A stretch of 28,470 nt of DNA from JBDRRP01 sp964446485. Its GTDB lineage: Bacteria > Desulfobacterota > Desulfobacteria > Desulfobacterales > JBDRRP01. A program made the position numbers and the translations under genes. Below, one piece after another: positions 7,765 to 16,323 of this stretch. The notes below the pieces were generated by a model. It ran no database searches and was not told the origin of the DNA. It worked only from the letters and a program-made list of their open reading frames with translations. The number at the start of each line of letters is the position of its first letter. Position 1 is the stretch's first letter. The DNA is taken from contig CAYUOU010000055.1 in NCBI GenBank assembly GCA_964446485.1, positions 1 to 28,470 on the forward strand, written 5' to 3'.

Positions 7765-7821
7765 CTTTTTGCTACTTTTTACCGTTTCATCACTTTTCTT
7801 GGTACTTCTCAAAAATACGAC

Positions 7822-7861
7822 AAAAAAGGCGAGTCAGCCAATTTGCTAACCCGCCTTTTTT
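7822..7861 (-). terminator. Intrinsic terminator of the tRNA-Pro gene
   Basis: Two 17-base arms (7822-7838 and 7845-7861) pair around a 6-base loop. On the minus strand every position pairs if two G-U wobbles are allowed, and the hairpin ends in a run of six T. On the plus strand two positions are A-C mismatches, so the minus strand is the better reading. It begins 12 bases after the 3' end of the tRNA. Confidence 0.85.
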
Positions 7862-7873
7862 ATTTGCTTTTTT

Positions 7874-7951
<78 letters not shown>

Positions 7952-7963
7952 CACAGGCGGGCT

Positions 7964-7991
7964 ATTTAACAATATCACCCAATATTGTCAA
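7964..7991 (-). promoter_or_regulatory. Promoter of the tRNA-Pro gene
   Basis: On the minus strand a perfect -35 TTGACA (7986-7991) is followed after 16 bases by TTAAAT (7964-7969), four of six matches to the -10 consensus. The tRNA 5' end is 13 bases further on, a fitting distance for a tRNA transcript start. Confidence 0.65.
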
Positions 7992-8037
7992 GCACGTAAT
8001 GGCGTTTTCTGGGGCGTCGGCCCAAGTAAAAAATCAT

Positions 8038-8065
8038 TTGATACCGGTACGTTTTCCCTTATGAT
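8038..8065 (+). promoter_or_regulatory. Likely promoter for the LD-carboxypeptidase operon
   Basis: TTGATA (8038-8043) and TATGAT (8060-8065) are each one base from the sigma-70 consensus, with a 16-base spacer. The site is 67 bases before the ATG of the LD-carboxypeptidase gene and diverges from the tRNA promoter. Confidence 0.55.
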
Positions 8066-8132
8066 AGCTCACGCCGGACAGCCTCTCGGCGACTCTTGAT
8101 CTCTCGGCGGACAACTCGGCCCTGCGGAGCGC

Positions 8133-9047
8133 ATGATGGGAAAATTGAACGTTACGGATTTCATGTTGAAACCCGGTGACACCATCGGGGTGGCGGCACC
8201 GGCCGGCCCTTTCGATGACGCAGTGTTTCAAAAAGGTCGAGCTGTTCTGGAGGGGATGGGTTTTCAGGTCCACGTGGATCCACGCATCACCGAGCGCTGT
8301 GGTTTTCTCGCCGGTGACGACCGGCAACGGGTCGACGTGCTGCACGCGCTGTTTGATAACGACAACATTTCGGCCATCGTTTGCGCCCGGGGCGGCTACG
8401 GCGCGTTGAGACTCTTGCCCCTGCTCGATGAACCCCGCATTCGGCGGCACCCAAAGCCCCTCGTGGGCTTCAGCGACATCACCGCCTTGTTGAACCCTCT
8501 CGCCCAGCGGTGCGCCACGCCGGTGATTCACGGACCCGTGCTCACGTCCATCGCCAGCGCCGAGGTGGAAACAGCAGCAAGCCTTGAGCGTATCTTTTCA
8601 GGAAAGGAGATTGTCATCACAGCGGCAAATGCCGATGTGATGACACCCGGGCGTGCCGCCGGCCCGCTTTTCGGGGGTAATCTAACGACGTTGAACCACC
8701 TTCTGGCGACGCGATTCATGCCGGACCTAACTGGGTGCATTGTGCTTCTCGAAGATGTGAACGAAGCCCCGTACCGCATCGATCGAATGCTTTGTCAGAT
8801 GCGAATGGCAGGTAGTTTCGATGCCGTGGCTGGAATCGCTGTTGGGCATTTCAGGAACTGCGGCACGCCGGAAGAAATGCGCAATGTTTTTATGTCGCAC
8901 TTTGAGGCCCTTCGTATACCCATCCTGTGCGGTCTTCCCATCGGTCACGGCGAAACCAATATTGCCGTGCCCCTCGGTGTGCCTGTTGTCCTCGACACCG
9001 AGAGCGGGACCCTTTGTGTTGACTTCAAGACCAAGGCGCTACCCTAA
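8133..9047 (+). CDS. ldcA: LD-carboxypeptidase (muramoyltetrapeptide carboxypeptidase, S66 family)
   Basis: A 304-residue serine peptidase of the LdcA type, which removes the terminal D-Ala from the tetrapeptide of recycled murein fragments. The family pattern is clear: GDTIGVAAPAGP near the N-terminus (15-26), CARGGYGALRLL (84-95), nucleophile Ser114 in GFSDIT, Glu207 in LLEDVNEAPYRIDRML, and His272 in GLPIGHG. These are the expected Ser-Glu-His triad. Length is normal for the family. I see no signal peptide, which agrees with a cytoplasmic recycling enzyme. The start is at 8133, with a weak GGAG-like site before it; the ATG codon directly after is equally possible. The gene is six bases before the serine hydrolase gene, so the two are probably translated together. 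Both sit just upstream of the mre cell-wall cluster. Confidence 0.9.
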   Translation: MMGKLNVTDFMLKPGDTIGVAAPAGPFDDAVFQKGRAVLEGMGFQVHVDPRITERCGFLAGDDRQRVDVLHALFDNDNISAIVCARGGYGALRLLPLLDEPRIRRHPKPLVGFSDITALLNPLAQRCATPVIHGPVLTSIASAEVETAASLERIFSGKEIVITAANADVMTPGRAAGPLFGGNLTTLNHLLATRFMPDLTGCIVLLEDVNEAPYRIDRMLCQMRMAGSFDAVAGIAVGHFRNCGTPEEMRNVFMSHFEALRIPILCGLPIGHGETNIAVPLGVPVVLDTESGTLCVDFKTKALP

Positions 9048-9053
9048 TCATAC

Positions 9054-10151
9054 ATGGCAGAACCCCAATCATCAGAAGCGATTCAAAAGGCCGTTGATCC
9101 GGCAGTGGCTGACGCCTTAGCAACAGGGGCCTTTCCGGGCGCCGTACTACTGGCGGGGAAGGGCGGTTCGGTGCTGTTTCAAAAGGCCTACGGTCTTGCA
9201 GACATCTTCAGCCGCCAACCCATGACCTTGGACACGGTGTTCGATTTGGCCTCCTTGACCAAGCCCCTGGGGACGACTCTGGCAGTCATGCGGCTGGTCG
9301 CAGCCGGCGCATTGGAATTGGACCGCCCGGTCTGCGACACGATGGGAGAATCGCCTTCGGACGGCAGACGGAAATTCACTCCTCGGATGCTGCTTGCCCA
9401 TACTTCCGGCCTTCCTGCGTGGCAGCCCTATTTCCAAATGCTGCGACACGCGCCGATGTCTAAACGAAGCGTTTTATTGAAAGAAATACTTCTCAAGACA
9501 TCGACCGTTCATTCGCCAGGGGCTGAAACTTGCTACAGCGATGTGGGTTTTCTTCTACTGGCCTCTTTAATGGAGGATTTGATCGGTGAATCCCTCTCCA
9601 CTTTGCTGGAGAACACCATCTACCCCGCAATCAAAGGGGGGGGGCCTTACTTCCAACGGCGTCAGGATGTCAGAAGGGGAAAATTTGCAGCCGGTCAGCT
9701 GTGCCCTTGGCGAGGCCGGTTGCTAAAGGGCGAGGTTGACGATGAAACTGCGTTCAGTTTGGGGGGCGCAGCGGGCCATGCCGGGCTTTTTGGGGATGCC
9801 ACAGCGGTTCACGAAGTGGTCGCTGCCCTGTGGCACGCATATGTGGGGGATGCTCCTTTCGGATCGTTATCAACGGAAACCGTCAGGGCTTTTTTAACGC
9901 CCCCTTTGGACGGCGCACGCGCATTGGGGTTCGATGTCCCCTCGGGGGCGCAGCCCGCCTGCGGGCACTTTTTCCAGGGGCCTGCCGTCGGGCACCTCGG
10001 ATTCACCGGGGTGTCGTTTTGGCTGGAACTCGACACGGGCATTCACATCGTTCTCCTCACCAATCGCACCCACCCGTTTCGGTTTCGTCAAGGCATCAAC
10101 GTCCATCGACCCCGTATCCACGATGCCATCATGGGGGTGCTGCGGGGCTGA
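9054..10151 (+). CDS. Serine hydrolase, class C beta-lactamase/penicillin-binding family
   Basis: A 365-residue protein of the beta-lactamase (AmpC-like, Pfam Beta-lactamase) superfamily. The SxxK motif is SLTK with Ser67 and Lys70. The second motif is YSD at 161-163 (YxN in classical members). A GHLGFTG segment at 313-319 stands where the family has its H/K-T-G element. No signal peptide is visible, so it may act in the cytoplasm, unlike secreted beta-lactamases. Members of this broad family include esterases, D-aminopeptidases and peptidoglycan-recycling enzymes, and the substrate cannot be told. The link to peptidoglycan is inferred from the tight coupling to the LD-carboxypeptidase (six bases between stop and start). 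There is no reason from the sequence alone to call it a resistance gene. Confidence 0.8.
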   Translation: MAEPQSSEAIQKAVDPAVADALATGAFPGAVLLAGKGGSVLFQKAYGLADIFSRQPMTLDTVFDLASLTKPLGTTLAVMRLVAAGALELDRPVCDTMGESPSDGRRKFTPRMLLAHTSGLPAWQPYFQMLRHAPMSKRSVLLKEILLKTSTVHSPGAETCYSDVGFLLLASLMEDLIGESLSTLLENTIYPAIKGGGPYFQRRQDVRRGKFAAGQLCPWRGRLLKGEVDDETAFSLGGAAGHAGLFGDATAVHEVVAALWHAYVGDAPFGSLSTETVRAFLTPPLDGARALGFDVPSGAQPACGHFFQGPAVGHLGFTGVSFWLELDTGIHIVLLTNRTHPFRFRQGINVHRPRIHDAIMGVLRG

Positions 10152-10357
10152 TGCGAGGGCTGGATGCTTCGGCACCCATGAGCGATGAAATGGGATAAAT
10201 CACAAATGATTTTGCAAACAATTCCCTTGTCAGGGTGGAAACAATTTGGTAGTGGTTCCAAGGTATTATGAAGTCGGCGGCCATGGCGGTCGCCATTATC
10301 AGGCATTCATACATGCGTTGTCGGGCGCTATATGCATATCAATAGGATGAAACGGAT

Positions 10358-11395
10358 ATGAGTTTCTTCGATCGTTTTCTCGGCATGTTTTCCAGTGATT
10401 TGGCCATCGACCTCGGTACTGCCAACACACTGGTCTATGTCAAAGGCAAAGGCATCGTCCTCAGCGAGCCCTCGGTGGTTGCCGTTCGGCTCGACCGAAC
10501 CAAGAATCGTGTGCTGGCCGTCGGTTCGGAGGCCAAAAAAATGCTGGGCCGGACACCGGGTAACATTGTGGCCATCCGTCCCATGCGAGACGGCGTGATC
10601 GCCGATTTTGAAGTGACCGAGGCCATGCTTCGTCACTTTATCGCAAAGGTCCACAACCGCAGCCGGCTGGTCAGGCCGCGTATCATCATCGCCGTCCCCT
10701 CCGGGATCACCCAGGTGGAAAAACGCGCGGTGCGGGAATCGGCCGAGTCGGCCGGTGCCCGGGAGGTGTTTCTCATCGAAGAGCCTATGGCGGCGGCGAT
10801 CGGGGCAGGGCTGCCCATTACCGAACCCACCTGTAACATGGTGGTGGACATCGGCGGCGGCACCACCGAAGTGGCGGTGATTTCCCTGGCCGGCATCGTG
10901 TACAGCCGTTCCCTGCGGGTGGCGGGCGACAAGATGGACGAAGCCATCATGCAGTACATCAAGCGAAAGTATAACCTCCTCATCGGTGAGCGCACCGCTG
11001 AAATCATCAAAACCACCATTGGCAACGCCTATCCCGATCCCAATGATCTGGAAACCATCGAAGTCAAAGGGCGAGACCTCGTATCCGGTATCCCCAAGAT
11101 TTTAGCCATCGATAGTGAAGAAATCCGCGTGGCGATTTCGGAGCAGATCGACGCCATCGTGGAGACCGTCAAGATCGCCCTGGAGCAGACCCCCCCGGAA
11201 CTTGCCGCCGACATCGTTGATCGCGGCATCGTCCTCACCGGCGGCGGCGCATTGTTGAAAAACCTCGACAAACTGTTGATGGAGGAAAGCGGCCTTCCCA
11301 TTACCGTTACCGAAGACCCGCTCTCCACCGTTGCCCTCGGGTCCGGAAAAGCCATTGACAGTATCGAAATCCTCAGACAGGTGGCCATCTCCTAA
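10358..11395 (+). CDS. mreB: Rod shape-determining protein MreB
   Basis: A 345-residue bacterial actin. It polymerises into filaments under the membrane and directs lateral peptidoglycan synthesis. The nucleotide-binding signatures are present: DLGTANTLVY (18-27), the second phosphate loop DIGGGTTEV (164-172) and the adenosine motif LTGGGALLKN near the C-terminus. The N-terminal MSFFDRFLGMF is amphipathic and may serve as membrane anchor, as known in Gram-negative MreB. The length is normal. The ATG follows an AGGA ribosome site. The preceding 206 bases hold no gene and I found no strong promoter there. It is first in the gene order mreB-mreC-mreD-mrdA-rodA, with six bases to mreC. Confidence 0.97.
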   Translation: MSFFDRFLGMFSSDLAIDLGTANTLVYVKGKGIVLSEPSVVAVRLDRTKNRVLAVGSEAKKMLGRTPGNIVAIRPMRDGVIADFEVTEAMLRHFIAKVHNRSRLVRPRIIIAVPSGITQVEKRAVRESAESAGAREVFLIEEPMAAAIGAGLPITEPTCNMVVDIGGGTTEVAVISLAGIVYSRSLRVAGDKMDEAIMQYIKRKYNLLIGERTAEIIKTTIGNAYPDPNDLETIEVKGRDLVSGIPKILAIDSEEIRVAISEQIDAIVETVKIALEQTPPELAADIVDRGIVLTGGGALLKNLDKLLMEESGLPITVTEDPLSTVALGSGKAIDSIEILRQVAIS

Positions 11396-11401
11396 CGCAT
11401 C

Positions 11402-12244
11402 ATGTTTTCCAAACAAACGTTGATGATCGTCGGATTGATTGTGGTGGTGGCGATCAACATCATCGTTCTCGCCATCAGCAGCAGCCGGCACACGCCGTCC
11501 AGCAGCCTGGGCCGGGGAGCTGTCCAACTGGTCGCACCCTTCCAGGGAGCCGTGACCGGAACGATCCGATTCTGCCGCGATATCTGGCATCACTACTTCT
11601 ACCTTGTCGGCGCATCCATGGAGAACGATGCGCTCCAGCATATGTTGGCCGAGGCGCGTCATCGAGATCACCTGTACGAAGAGATCGAACGGTCCAACAC
11701 CCGGTTAAGAAGTCTTCTCAGCTTTCAAAAAGCAACCCGGCAAGAAGTACTGGCAGCAGAAGTTATTGGCCAGAATCCCTCGCCCTGGTACCGCACCGTA
11801 GTGATCGACAAGGGGGATGACGACGGGGTTCGCAAAGGCATGCCCGTGGTGGTTCACGAGGGGATCGTCGGCCAGGTGATGTCAACCGGAGCGGGGTACG
11901 CGAAAGTGCTGTTGATCACCGATCAGAATAATGCCGTGGACGCCCTGGTGGAGCGCAGCCGAGCCCGGGGAATCGTGTCGGGAAACCCCGACGGGATCTG
12001 CTATTTCAGGTACGTCCTGAGGAAAAGTGACGTGAAGGCAGGCGACCTTTTGATTTCCTCGGGGCTGGACGGGGTGTTTCCCAAAGGCTTGCGGATTGGT
12101 TCCGTCTCCAGTGTGGTGCGCCGGACGTCCGGCATTTTCCAGGACGTGACCGTGACGCCCTATGTGGACTTTGAAAAACTCGAGGAAGTCCTCGTGTTGG
12201 TCACCCCAATCACCCAGACAGATGACACTTCGATAGTAAAATGA
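11402..12244 (+). CDS. mreC: Rod shape-determining protein MreC
   Basis: A 280-residue protein with one N-terminal membrane segment (about 7-26), a probable coiled coil (about 72-108) and a periplasmic beta-rich domain that includes AEVIGQNPSPWYRTVVIDKG (119-138), a typical MreC stretch. It links cytoplasmic MreB to the periplasmic synthesis enzymes and stimulates PBP2-RodA. It starts six bases after mreB and overlaps mreD by four bases (ATGA), so it is clearly part of the same operon. Confidence 0.95.
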   Translation: MFSKQTLMIVGLIVVVAINIIVLAISSSRHTPSSSLGRGAVQLVAPFQGAVTGTIRFCRDIWHHYFYLVGASMENDALQHMLAEARHRDHLYEEIERSNTRLRSLLSFQKATRQEVLAAEVIGQNPSPWYRTVVIDKGDDDGVRKGMPVVVHEGIVGQVMSTGAGYAKVLLITDQNNAVDALVERSRARGIVSGNPDGICYFRYVLRKSDVKAGDLLISSGLDGVFPKGLRIGSVSSVVRRTSGIFQDVTVTPYVDFEKLEEVLVLVTPITQTDDTSIVK

Positions 12245-12759
12245 CGGTTGTGTATCTTACCCTCCTGTGGCTGGTGCTTTTTGTCAGCCAGTCCGTTGTC
12301 CTGCCCTTTGTTTTCGGGTGGGGCTTTGTCTATGATTTAACGATCCCTATTGTGGTCTATCTGGCGCTGTTTCGGCAGTTGCGGGAGGGCGCAGTAATGG
12401 TGGTTTTGCTGGGGCTCGCCATGGAAGGGCTCTCGGGCGGGCCTTTCGGCATTTATATGACCACCTACTACTGGCTGTTTGCCGTATTGAAATGGCTCAT
12501 CAGTCTGTTCAACGTTCAAAGCCGGTTTTTAATTCCGTTCGTGGTGGCCGCCGGCGTCGCCTTCGAGAACACCGTGGTGGTGTTTGTGATGAGCCTCGGC
12601 GGCAGCGAGCCGGCCACTCTGGCCAACGTCATCAACAACATGATCATTCAGGTACTGTGGGCATTGCCCACCGGCCCCATCATTTTGTTAGCGATTCGCA
12701 GCCTGGTCGTTGCCTTCGAGCGACGCATTGTGGCCCGGTTGACCAAGAGCGAGTTCTAA
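12241..12759 (+). CDS. mreD: Rod shape-determining protein MreD
   Basis: A 172-residue, strongly hydrophobic inner-membrane protein with about five predicted membrane segments. This is the usual size and shape of MreD, the third elongasome component. The sequence GLAMEGLSGGPFGIYMTTYYW (about 60-80) carries the conserved glycine-rich region of the family. The start overlaps the mreC stop by four bases. The stop TAA overlaps a possible small frame at 12759. Confidence 0.92.
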   Translation: MTVVYLTLLWLVLFVSQSVVLPFVFGWGFVYDLTIPIVVYLALFRQLREGAVMVVLLGLAMEGLSGGPFGIYMTTYYWLFAVLKWLISLFNVQSRFLIPFVVAAGVAFENTVVVFVMSLGGSEPATLANVINNMIIQVLWALPTGPIILLAIRSLVVAFERRIVARLTKSEF

Positions 12760-12929
12760 TGATGGGCCGGCGCTGGGATCTTCGCCCGCCGGTGAGCGGC
12801 CGCCTTGGCATTGTCGGGACAATATTCGGGATAGCCTGGCCTTCGGTAAAACACTATCGTACCAAACCGAGTTCACCGTTGGCGGCAGTTATCAAAAGAC
12901 AGGGTGCCTATCCCAAGAAGGACGAATAG
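12759..12929 (+). CDS. Possible 56-residue ORF between mreD and mrdA
   Basis: The mreD stop and an ATG overlap as TAATG, and the frame stays open for 56 codons, ending three bases before the mrdA ATG. The product would be basic (start MMGRRWDLRPP, end GAYPKKDE) with a short hydrophobic patch (GIVGTIFGIAW, about 18-28). I recognise no family. In favour is the operon-like fit. Against it, this frame is a continuation of a long shadow frame over mreD, which GC-rich DNA often leaves open. The stretch 12760-12932 otherwise has no assigned content. Confidence 0.25.
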   Translation: MMGRRWDLRPPVSGRLGIVGTIFGIAWPSVKHYRTKPSSPLAAVIKRQGAYPKKDE

Positions 12930-12932
12930 CAG

Positions 12933-14831
12933 ATGTACCTACGCGCCATAGACAGCGAGTGGTTTCGGATGCGGTTGACGGGCCTCGTGGTCATCACCGT
13001 CGCCACCTTTCTCATTTTGTTTGTAAGGCTGGTTTATCTTCAGGTCATCGCGGGGGATGAAATGCGGCGATTGTCCCTCAATAACTGCATTCGGCTTCAG
13101 GACTTGGACCCTCAGCGGGGGCTTATTTACGATCGCACCGGCACCTTGCTTGTGGACAATCGCCCGGCCTTCGATCTCTTTATCGTCGCCAAAGATGCCA
13201 AGCCGGTGGATGGCACCCTGCGCAAACTGTCTCAATATGCAGGCATTCCGCTGGAAGATCTGAAAAATGCCTACAAAAAGCACCGGGGCGTCGGCGCCTA
13301 CAAACCGATTCCGCTCATGCAGGATATCGGGCGTGATATGCTGGCCGCCATTGAAGTGCATAAATTCGATTTGCCGGGCATCGTGGTGAACGTCAAACCT
13401 CGGCGCCACTACATAAAGGACCAGAGTGCCGCGCATCTGATCGGATACCTAAGCGAAATCAGCGGGGATGAATTGCGATCGGGCAAATATCCCGGACGGC
13501 AATCGGGTGATTTCATCGGCAAGTCCGGTATCGAAAAATCCTTTGACATGTATCTGACCGGCGAGCACGGCGGCCAGCAAGTGGAAGTGGATGCAACGGG
13601 TCGAGTTGTTCGGCTACTCAATGTGGTGGAAGCCAGGCCCGGCAGCAACCTTTTTCTCTCCTTGGATCACGATCTTCAGCAAACGGCTGAGTCCTTGCTC
13701 GAGGGGCACGCCGGGGCCGCAGTGGCGATAGAACCTTCAACGGGTCGCGTCCTTGCCATGGCATCCAGCCCTTCCTTCAATCAAAACCTCTTTGTTGACG
13801 GTCTAAGCAATAAAGCCTGGCAGGCCTTGGTGTCCAACCCCCGCCATCCCATGGAAAACAAGGCCTTGCGCGGGCAGTACCCGCCGGCTTCAACGTTCAA
13901 GATTGTTACCGCCATGGCGGGGCTTGAGGAGGGCGTGATCGACGCCGACACCACATTCCACTGCCCGGGACATTTCACTTTCGGAGACCGGACCTTCCGG
14001 TGTTGGAAAAAAGGCGGCCACGGCACGGTGAATGTCGTTCAGGCTATTGCGCAGTCATGCGACGTCTTTTTCTATCAGGTGGGTGTGAAACTCGGCGTGG
14101 ATCGGTTGGCCTGGTATTCTCGGGCAAGTGGATTGGGCCTCAAAACCGGCATCGGGCTGGAAAACGAAAACGCCGGGTTGATCCCCACAGCCGATTGGAA
14201 GCGCCGCCGCTTCGGCATTCCTTGGCAGCAAGGCGAAACCCTTTCCGTTGCCATCGGGCAGGGCTACAATTTGGTAACGCCGCTGCAGATGGCGGTGTTG
14301 ACGGCGGCGGTGGGCAATGGCGGCATTCGCTACCGTCCCTTGTTGGTGGATGCCGTCAAAACGCCCGATGGCCAAACGGTGTTTCAAGAGATCCCAGAAC
14401 CGATGGGGCTGCTGCCCATGTCTCCCGAAACCCTGGCGCTGGTTCGGCAGGGCCTTTTCGAGGTGGTTCACGGCACTCGCGGCACGGCCCGGGGTATCCT
14501 GCAAAAGGCGTATACCACCAGCGGCAAGACGGGGACGGCGCAGGTGGTCGGTCGCAAGAGCGAAGACGGATCGGGAGAAGCCCCCGAGGCCCCCGAGATC
14601 AAAGATCACGCCTGGTTTGTCGCCTATGCGCCATCGGAGCAACCCAAGATCGCCGTTGCTGTTATCGTGGAGCACGGGGAGCATGGTTCCAGCGCTGCGG
14701 CCCCCATTGCCAAGGAGATGATCGCTGTCTTCTTGAAGCCCGGTTCGAAAGACACCATGGAGGCGTTCGGCAGCACACCCGAATCTGCGCTGTTGCGCCC
14801 GGGCGAAAACACGCTGACCCCCTCTGGATGA
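12933..14831 (+). CDS. mrdA: Penicillin-binding protein 2 (peptidoglycan transpeptidase)
   Basis: A 632-residue class B penicillin-binding protein, the transpeptidase of the elongasome. It has one N-terminal membrane anchor (about 16-37), a dimerisation/pedestal domain with RGLIYDRTGTLLVDN (62-76), and a transpeptidase domain. Catalytic motifs: STFK at 320-323 (Ser320), SCD at 375-377 and KTGT at 532-535. PBP2 of this type uses SxD, and Cys in the middle fits the variable position. The length is normal. The ribosome site is GAAGGA, 10 bases before the ATG. It works with RodA, encoded 109 bases downstream, which supplies the glycan strands. Confidence 0.95.
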   Translation: MYLRAIDSEWFRMRLTGLVVITVATFLILFVRLVYLQVIAGDEMRRLSLNNCIRLQDLDPQRGLIYDRTGTLLVDNRPAFDLFIVAKDAKPVDGTLRKLSQYAGIPLEDLKNAYKKHRGVGAYKPIPLMQDIGRDMLAAIEVHKFDLPGIVVNVKPRRHYIKDQSAAHLIGYLSEISGDELRSGKYPGRQSGDFIGKSGIEKSFDMYLTGEHGGQQVEVDATGRVVRLLNVVEARPGSNLFLSLDHDLQQTAESLLEGHAGAAVAIEPSTGRVLAMASSPSFNQNLFVDGLSNKAWQALVSNPRHPMENKALRGQYPPASTFKIVTAMAGLEEGVIDADTTFHCPGHFTFGDRTFRCWKKGGHGTVNVVQAIAQSCDVFFYQVGVKLGVDRLAWYSRASGLGLKTGIGLENENAGLIPTADWKRRRFGIPWQQGETLSVAIGQGYNLVTPLQMAVLTAAVGNGGIRYRPLLVDAVKTPDGQTVFQEIPEPMGLLPMSPETLALVRQGLFEVVHGTRGTARGILQKAYTTSGKTGTAQVVGRKSEDGSGEAPEAPEIKDHAWFVAYAPSEQPKIAVAVIVEHGEHGSSAAAPIAKEMIAVFLKPGSKDTMEAFGSTPESALLRPGENTLTPSG

Positions 14832-14940
14832 CAATTCTAAAAACGCGACGGGGACGGTTCTCCAGCGCGCTGCGGAAGCCATGGTGCCGGGTCGATGGAA
14901 ACTCGATGCCGTGCACCGCAGCAAATTGAAATGGTGAACG

Positions 14941-16047
14941 ATGTTTGACAGACGGTTGGCGCAATTTTTTGACTGGGGGCTGCTATGGCTGACGCTGGCC
15001 ATCATCAGCGCCGGACTGATGACGCTTTACAGTGCCGTGTCCTTGGATGGCGCCCCATCGCAAAACCCACTGTTCATCAGGCAGCTCATATGGTTCGGGT
15101 GCGGTTTGGTGGCAATGGTGGTGAGTTTCTTATTCAGCTACAAGCTGCTGGAACGCTGGGCCTATTTCATTTACGGCGCCTGCGTCCTCATGCTGGTGTG
15201 GGTGTTGTTTTTTGGAAAAGTGGTGGGCGGATCACAGCGCTGGCTGTCGCTGGGAGCGGCCTCCCTTCAGCCTTCAGAATTGGTAAAGGTCGCGGTGATT
15301 ATTGCCTTGGCACGCATGTACGCCAAAATGGTCAGCGCAAGGGGCATGACAATTCGGGATCTGATGCAGCCTGTCATCCTGACCTTGATTCCCTTTTTGC
15401 TCATCGTTCGTCAGCCCGATCTGGGGACAGCCATGGTCGTGGCGCTCATCGCCGTTTCCATTACCTTGTTTGCCAAAATTGAACGCCGGTCTCTGGGAGG
15501 GCTTGTGGCGTGCTGCACACTGGCGGTGCCTGCGGTGTGGTTTTTTCTGAAAGGGTATCAGAAACAGCGCATTCTCACATTTCTGAATCCCGACCGGGAC
15601 CCGTTGGGGGCGGGCTATCACATCATTCAGTCCAAAATTGCCATCGGTTCCGGAATGCTCAGCGGCAAAGGGTATTTGAAGGGGACTCAGAACGCACTGG
15701 CGTTTCTTCCCGAGCAGCATACCGATTTTATCTTTTCGGTCCTGGCCGAAGAGTGGGGGCTGATCGGCGCTTGCGTGCTGCTGCTTTTGTTCCTGTTGCT
15801 GATACTGTGGGGGCTCAACATCGCTCAGCACTGCCGAGATCCCTTCGGCACCATTCTTTCGGTGGGTGTCACCGCCATGATATTCTGGCAGGTCCTCATC
15901 AATATCGGCATGGTGATGGGGCTCATGCCGGTCGTCGGGGTCACGCTGCCGTTTATCAGTTACGGGGGCTCGTCCATCATTACCATGATGATCGGTATTG
16001 GGATGTTGCTCAATGTCAGCATGCGGCGATTTCTTTTCGAGTCATAA
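14941..16047 (+). CDS. rodA: SEDS peptidoglycan polymerase RodA
   Basis: A 368-residue polytopic membrane protein of the SEDS family with about ten membrane segments. It polymerises glycan strands from lipid II in partnership with PBP2. Conserved stretches: SLQPSELVKVA (108-118), RQPDLGTAM (157-165), and LPEQHTDFIFSVLAEEWG (256-273), whose Asp262 corresponds to the catalytic Asp of the family, and FISYGGSS (338-345) near the end. The ATG at 14941 has only a poor ribosome site. The 109 bases before it contain a 33-codon frame (from 14828, overlapping the mrdA stop), which I consider chance. It closes the mre cluster. Confidence 0.95.
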   Translation: MFDRRLAQFFDWGLLWLTLAIISAGLMTLYSAVSLDGAPSQNPLFIRQLIWFGCGLVAMVVSFLFSYKLLERWAYFIYGACVLMLVWVLFFGKVVGGSQRWLSLGAASLQPSELVKVAVIIALARMYAKMVSARGMTIRDLMQPVILTLIPFLLIVRQPDLGTAMVVALIAVSITLFAKIERRSLGGLVACCTLAVPAVWFFLKGYQKQRILTFLNPDRDPLGAGYHIIQSKIAIGSGMLSGKGYLKGTQNALAFLPEQHTDFIFSVLAEEWGLIGACVLLLLFLLLILWGLNIAQHCRDPFGTILSVGVTAMIFWQVLINIGMVMGLMPVVGVTLPFISYGGSSIITMMIGIGMLLNVSMRRFLFES

Positions 16048-16205
16048 AGCCCCCCCCACCCCTCCCGCAGGCTTTCAGCGCCCTGCAACGCCGGGCGTTC
16101 CGGCATTTCGGACCCCGCACCGGCGTTTCTTCAAAGAGCTTAAATAATTGATATTATTCACATGCTTCCTCTATTTAGGCGTCGTCAATGCCCAATAAAA
16201 AACCT

Positions 16206-16235
16206 TTGACAGGCAAATTATCTAAATGCTATAGA
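16206..16235 (+). promoter_or_regulatory. Likely promoter of the ATP synthase operon
   Basis: A perfect -35 TTGACA (16206-16211) and TATAGA (16230-16235, five of six to consensus) with an 18-base spacer lie 88 bases before the first atp gene. The upstream gap (16048-16205) has no clear terminator for rodA, so some read-through from the mre genes is possible. Confidence 0.7.
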
Positions 16236-16323
16236 CGCGTGGGTTCGCATCCGAGCCCAATCTCTTCGGTTAGGGGCGGTAGGTTTCTCTTTTTTCAGAC
16301 ACATCGGCAATGGAGGATCTTCA

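Larger units (their letters stand above)
6990..7873. other. Long intergenic region without a confident gene
   Basis: About 880 bases separate the divergent sensor operon from the tRNA gene. From left to right I see direct repeats (7040-7087), an AT-rich stretch with an isolated TATAAT at 7264-7269, and a weak small frame from 7344. A GC-rich segment (about 7490-7620) follows, with two T-runs (7534-7541, 7601-7608) and a perfect 8-bp hairpin CCCCTGGC/GCCAGGGG at 7550-7573. Then come a 123-bp palindromic element and the tRNA terminator. No protein in it is convincing. Confidence 0.6.
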
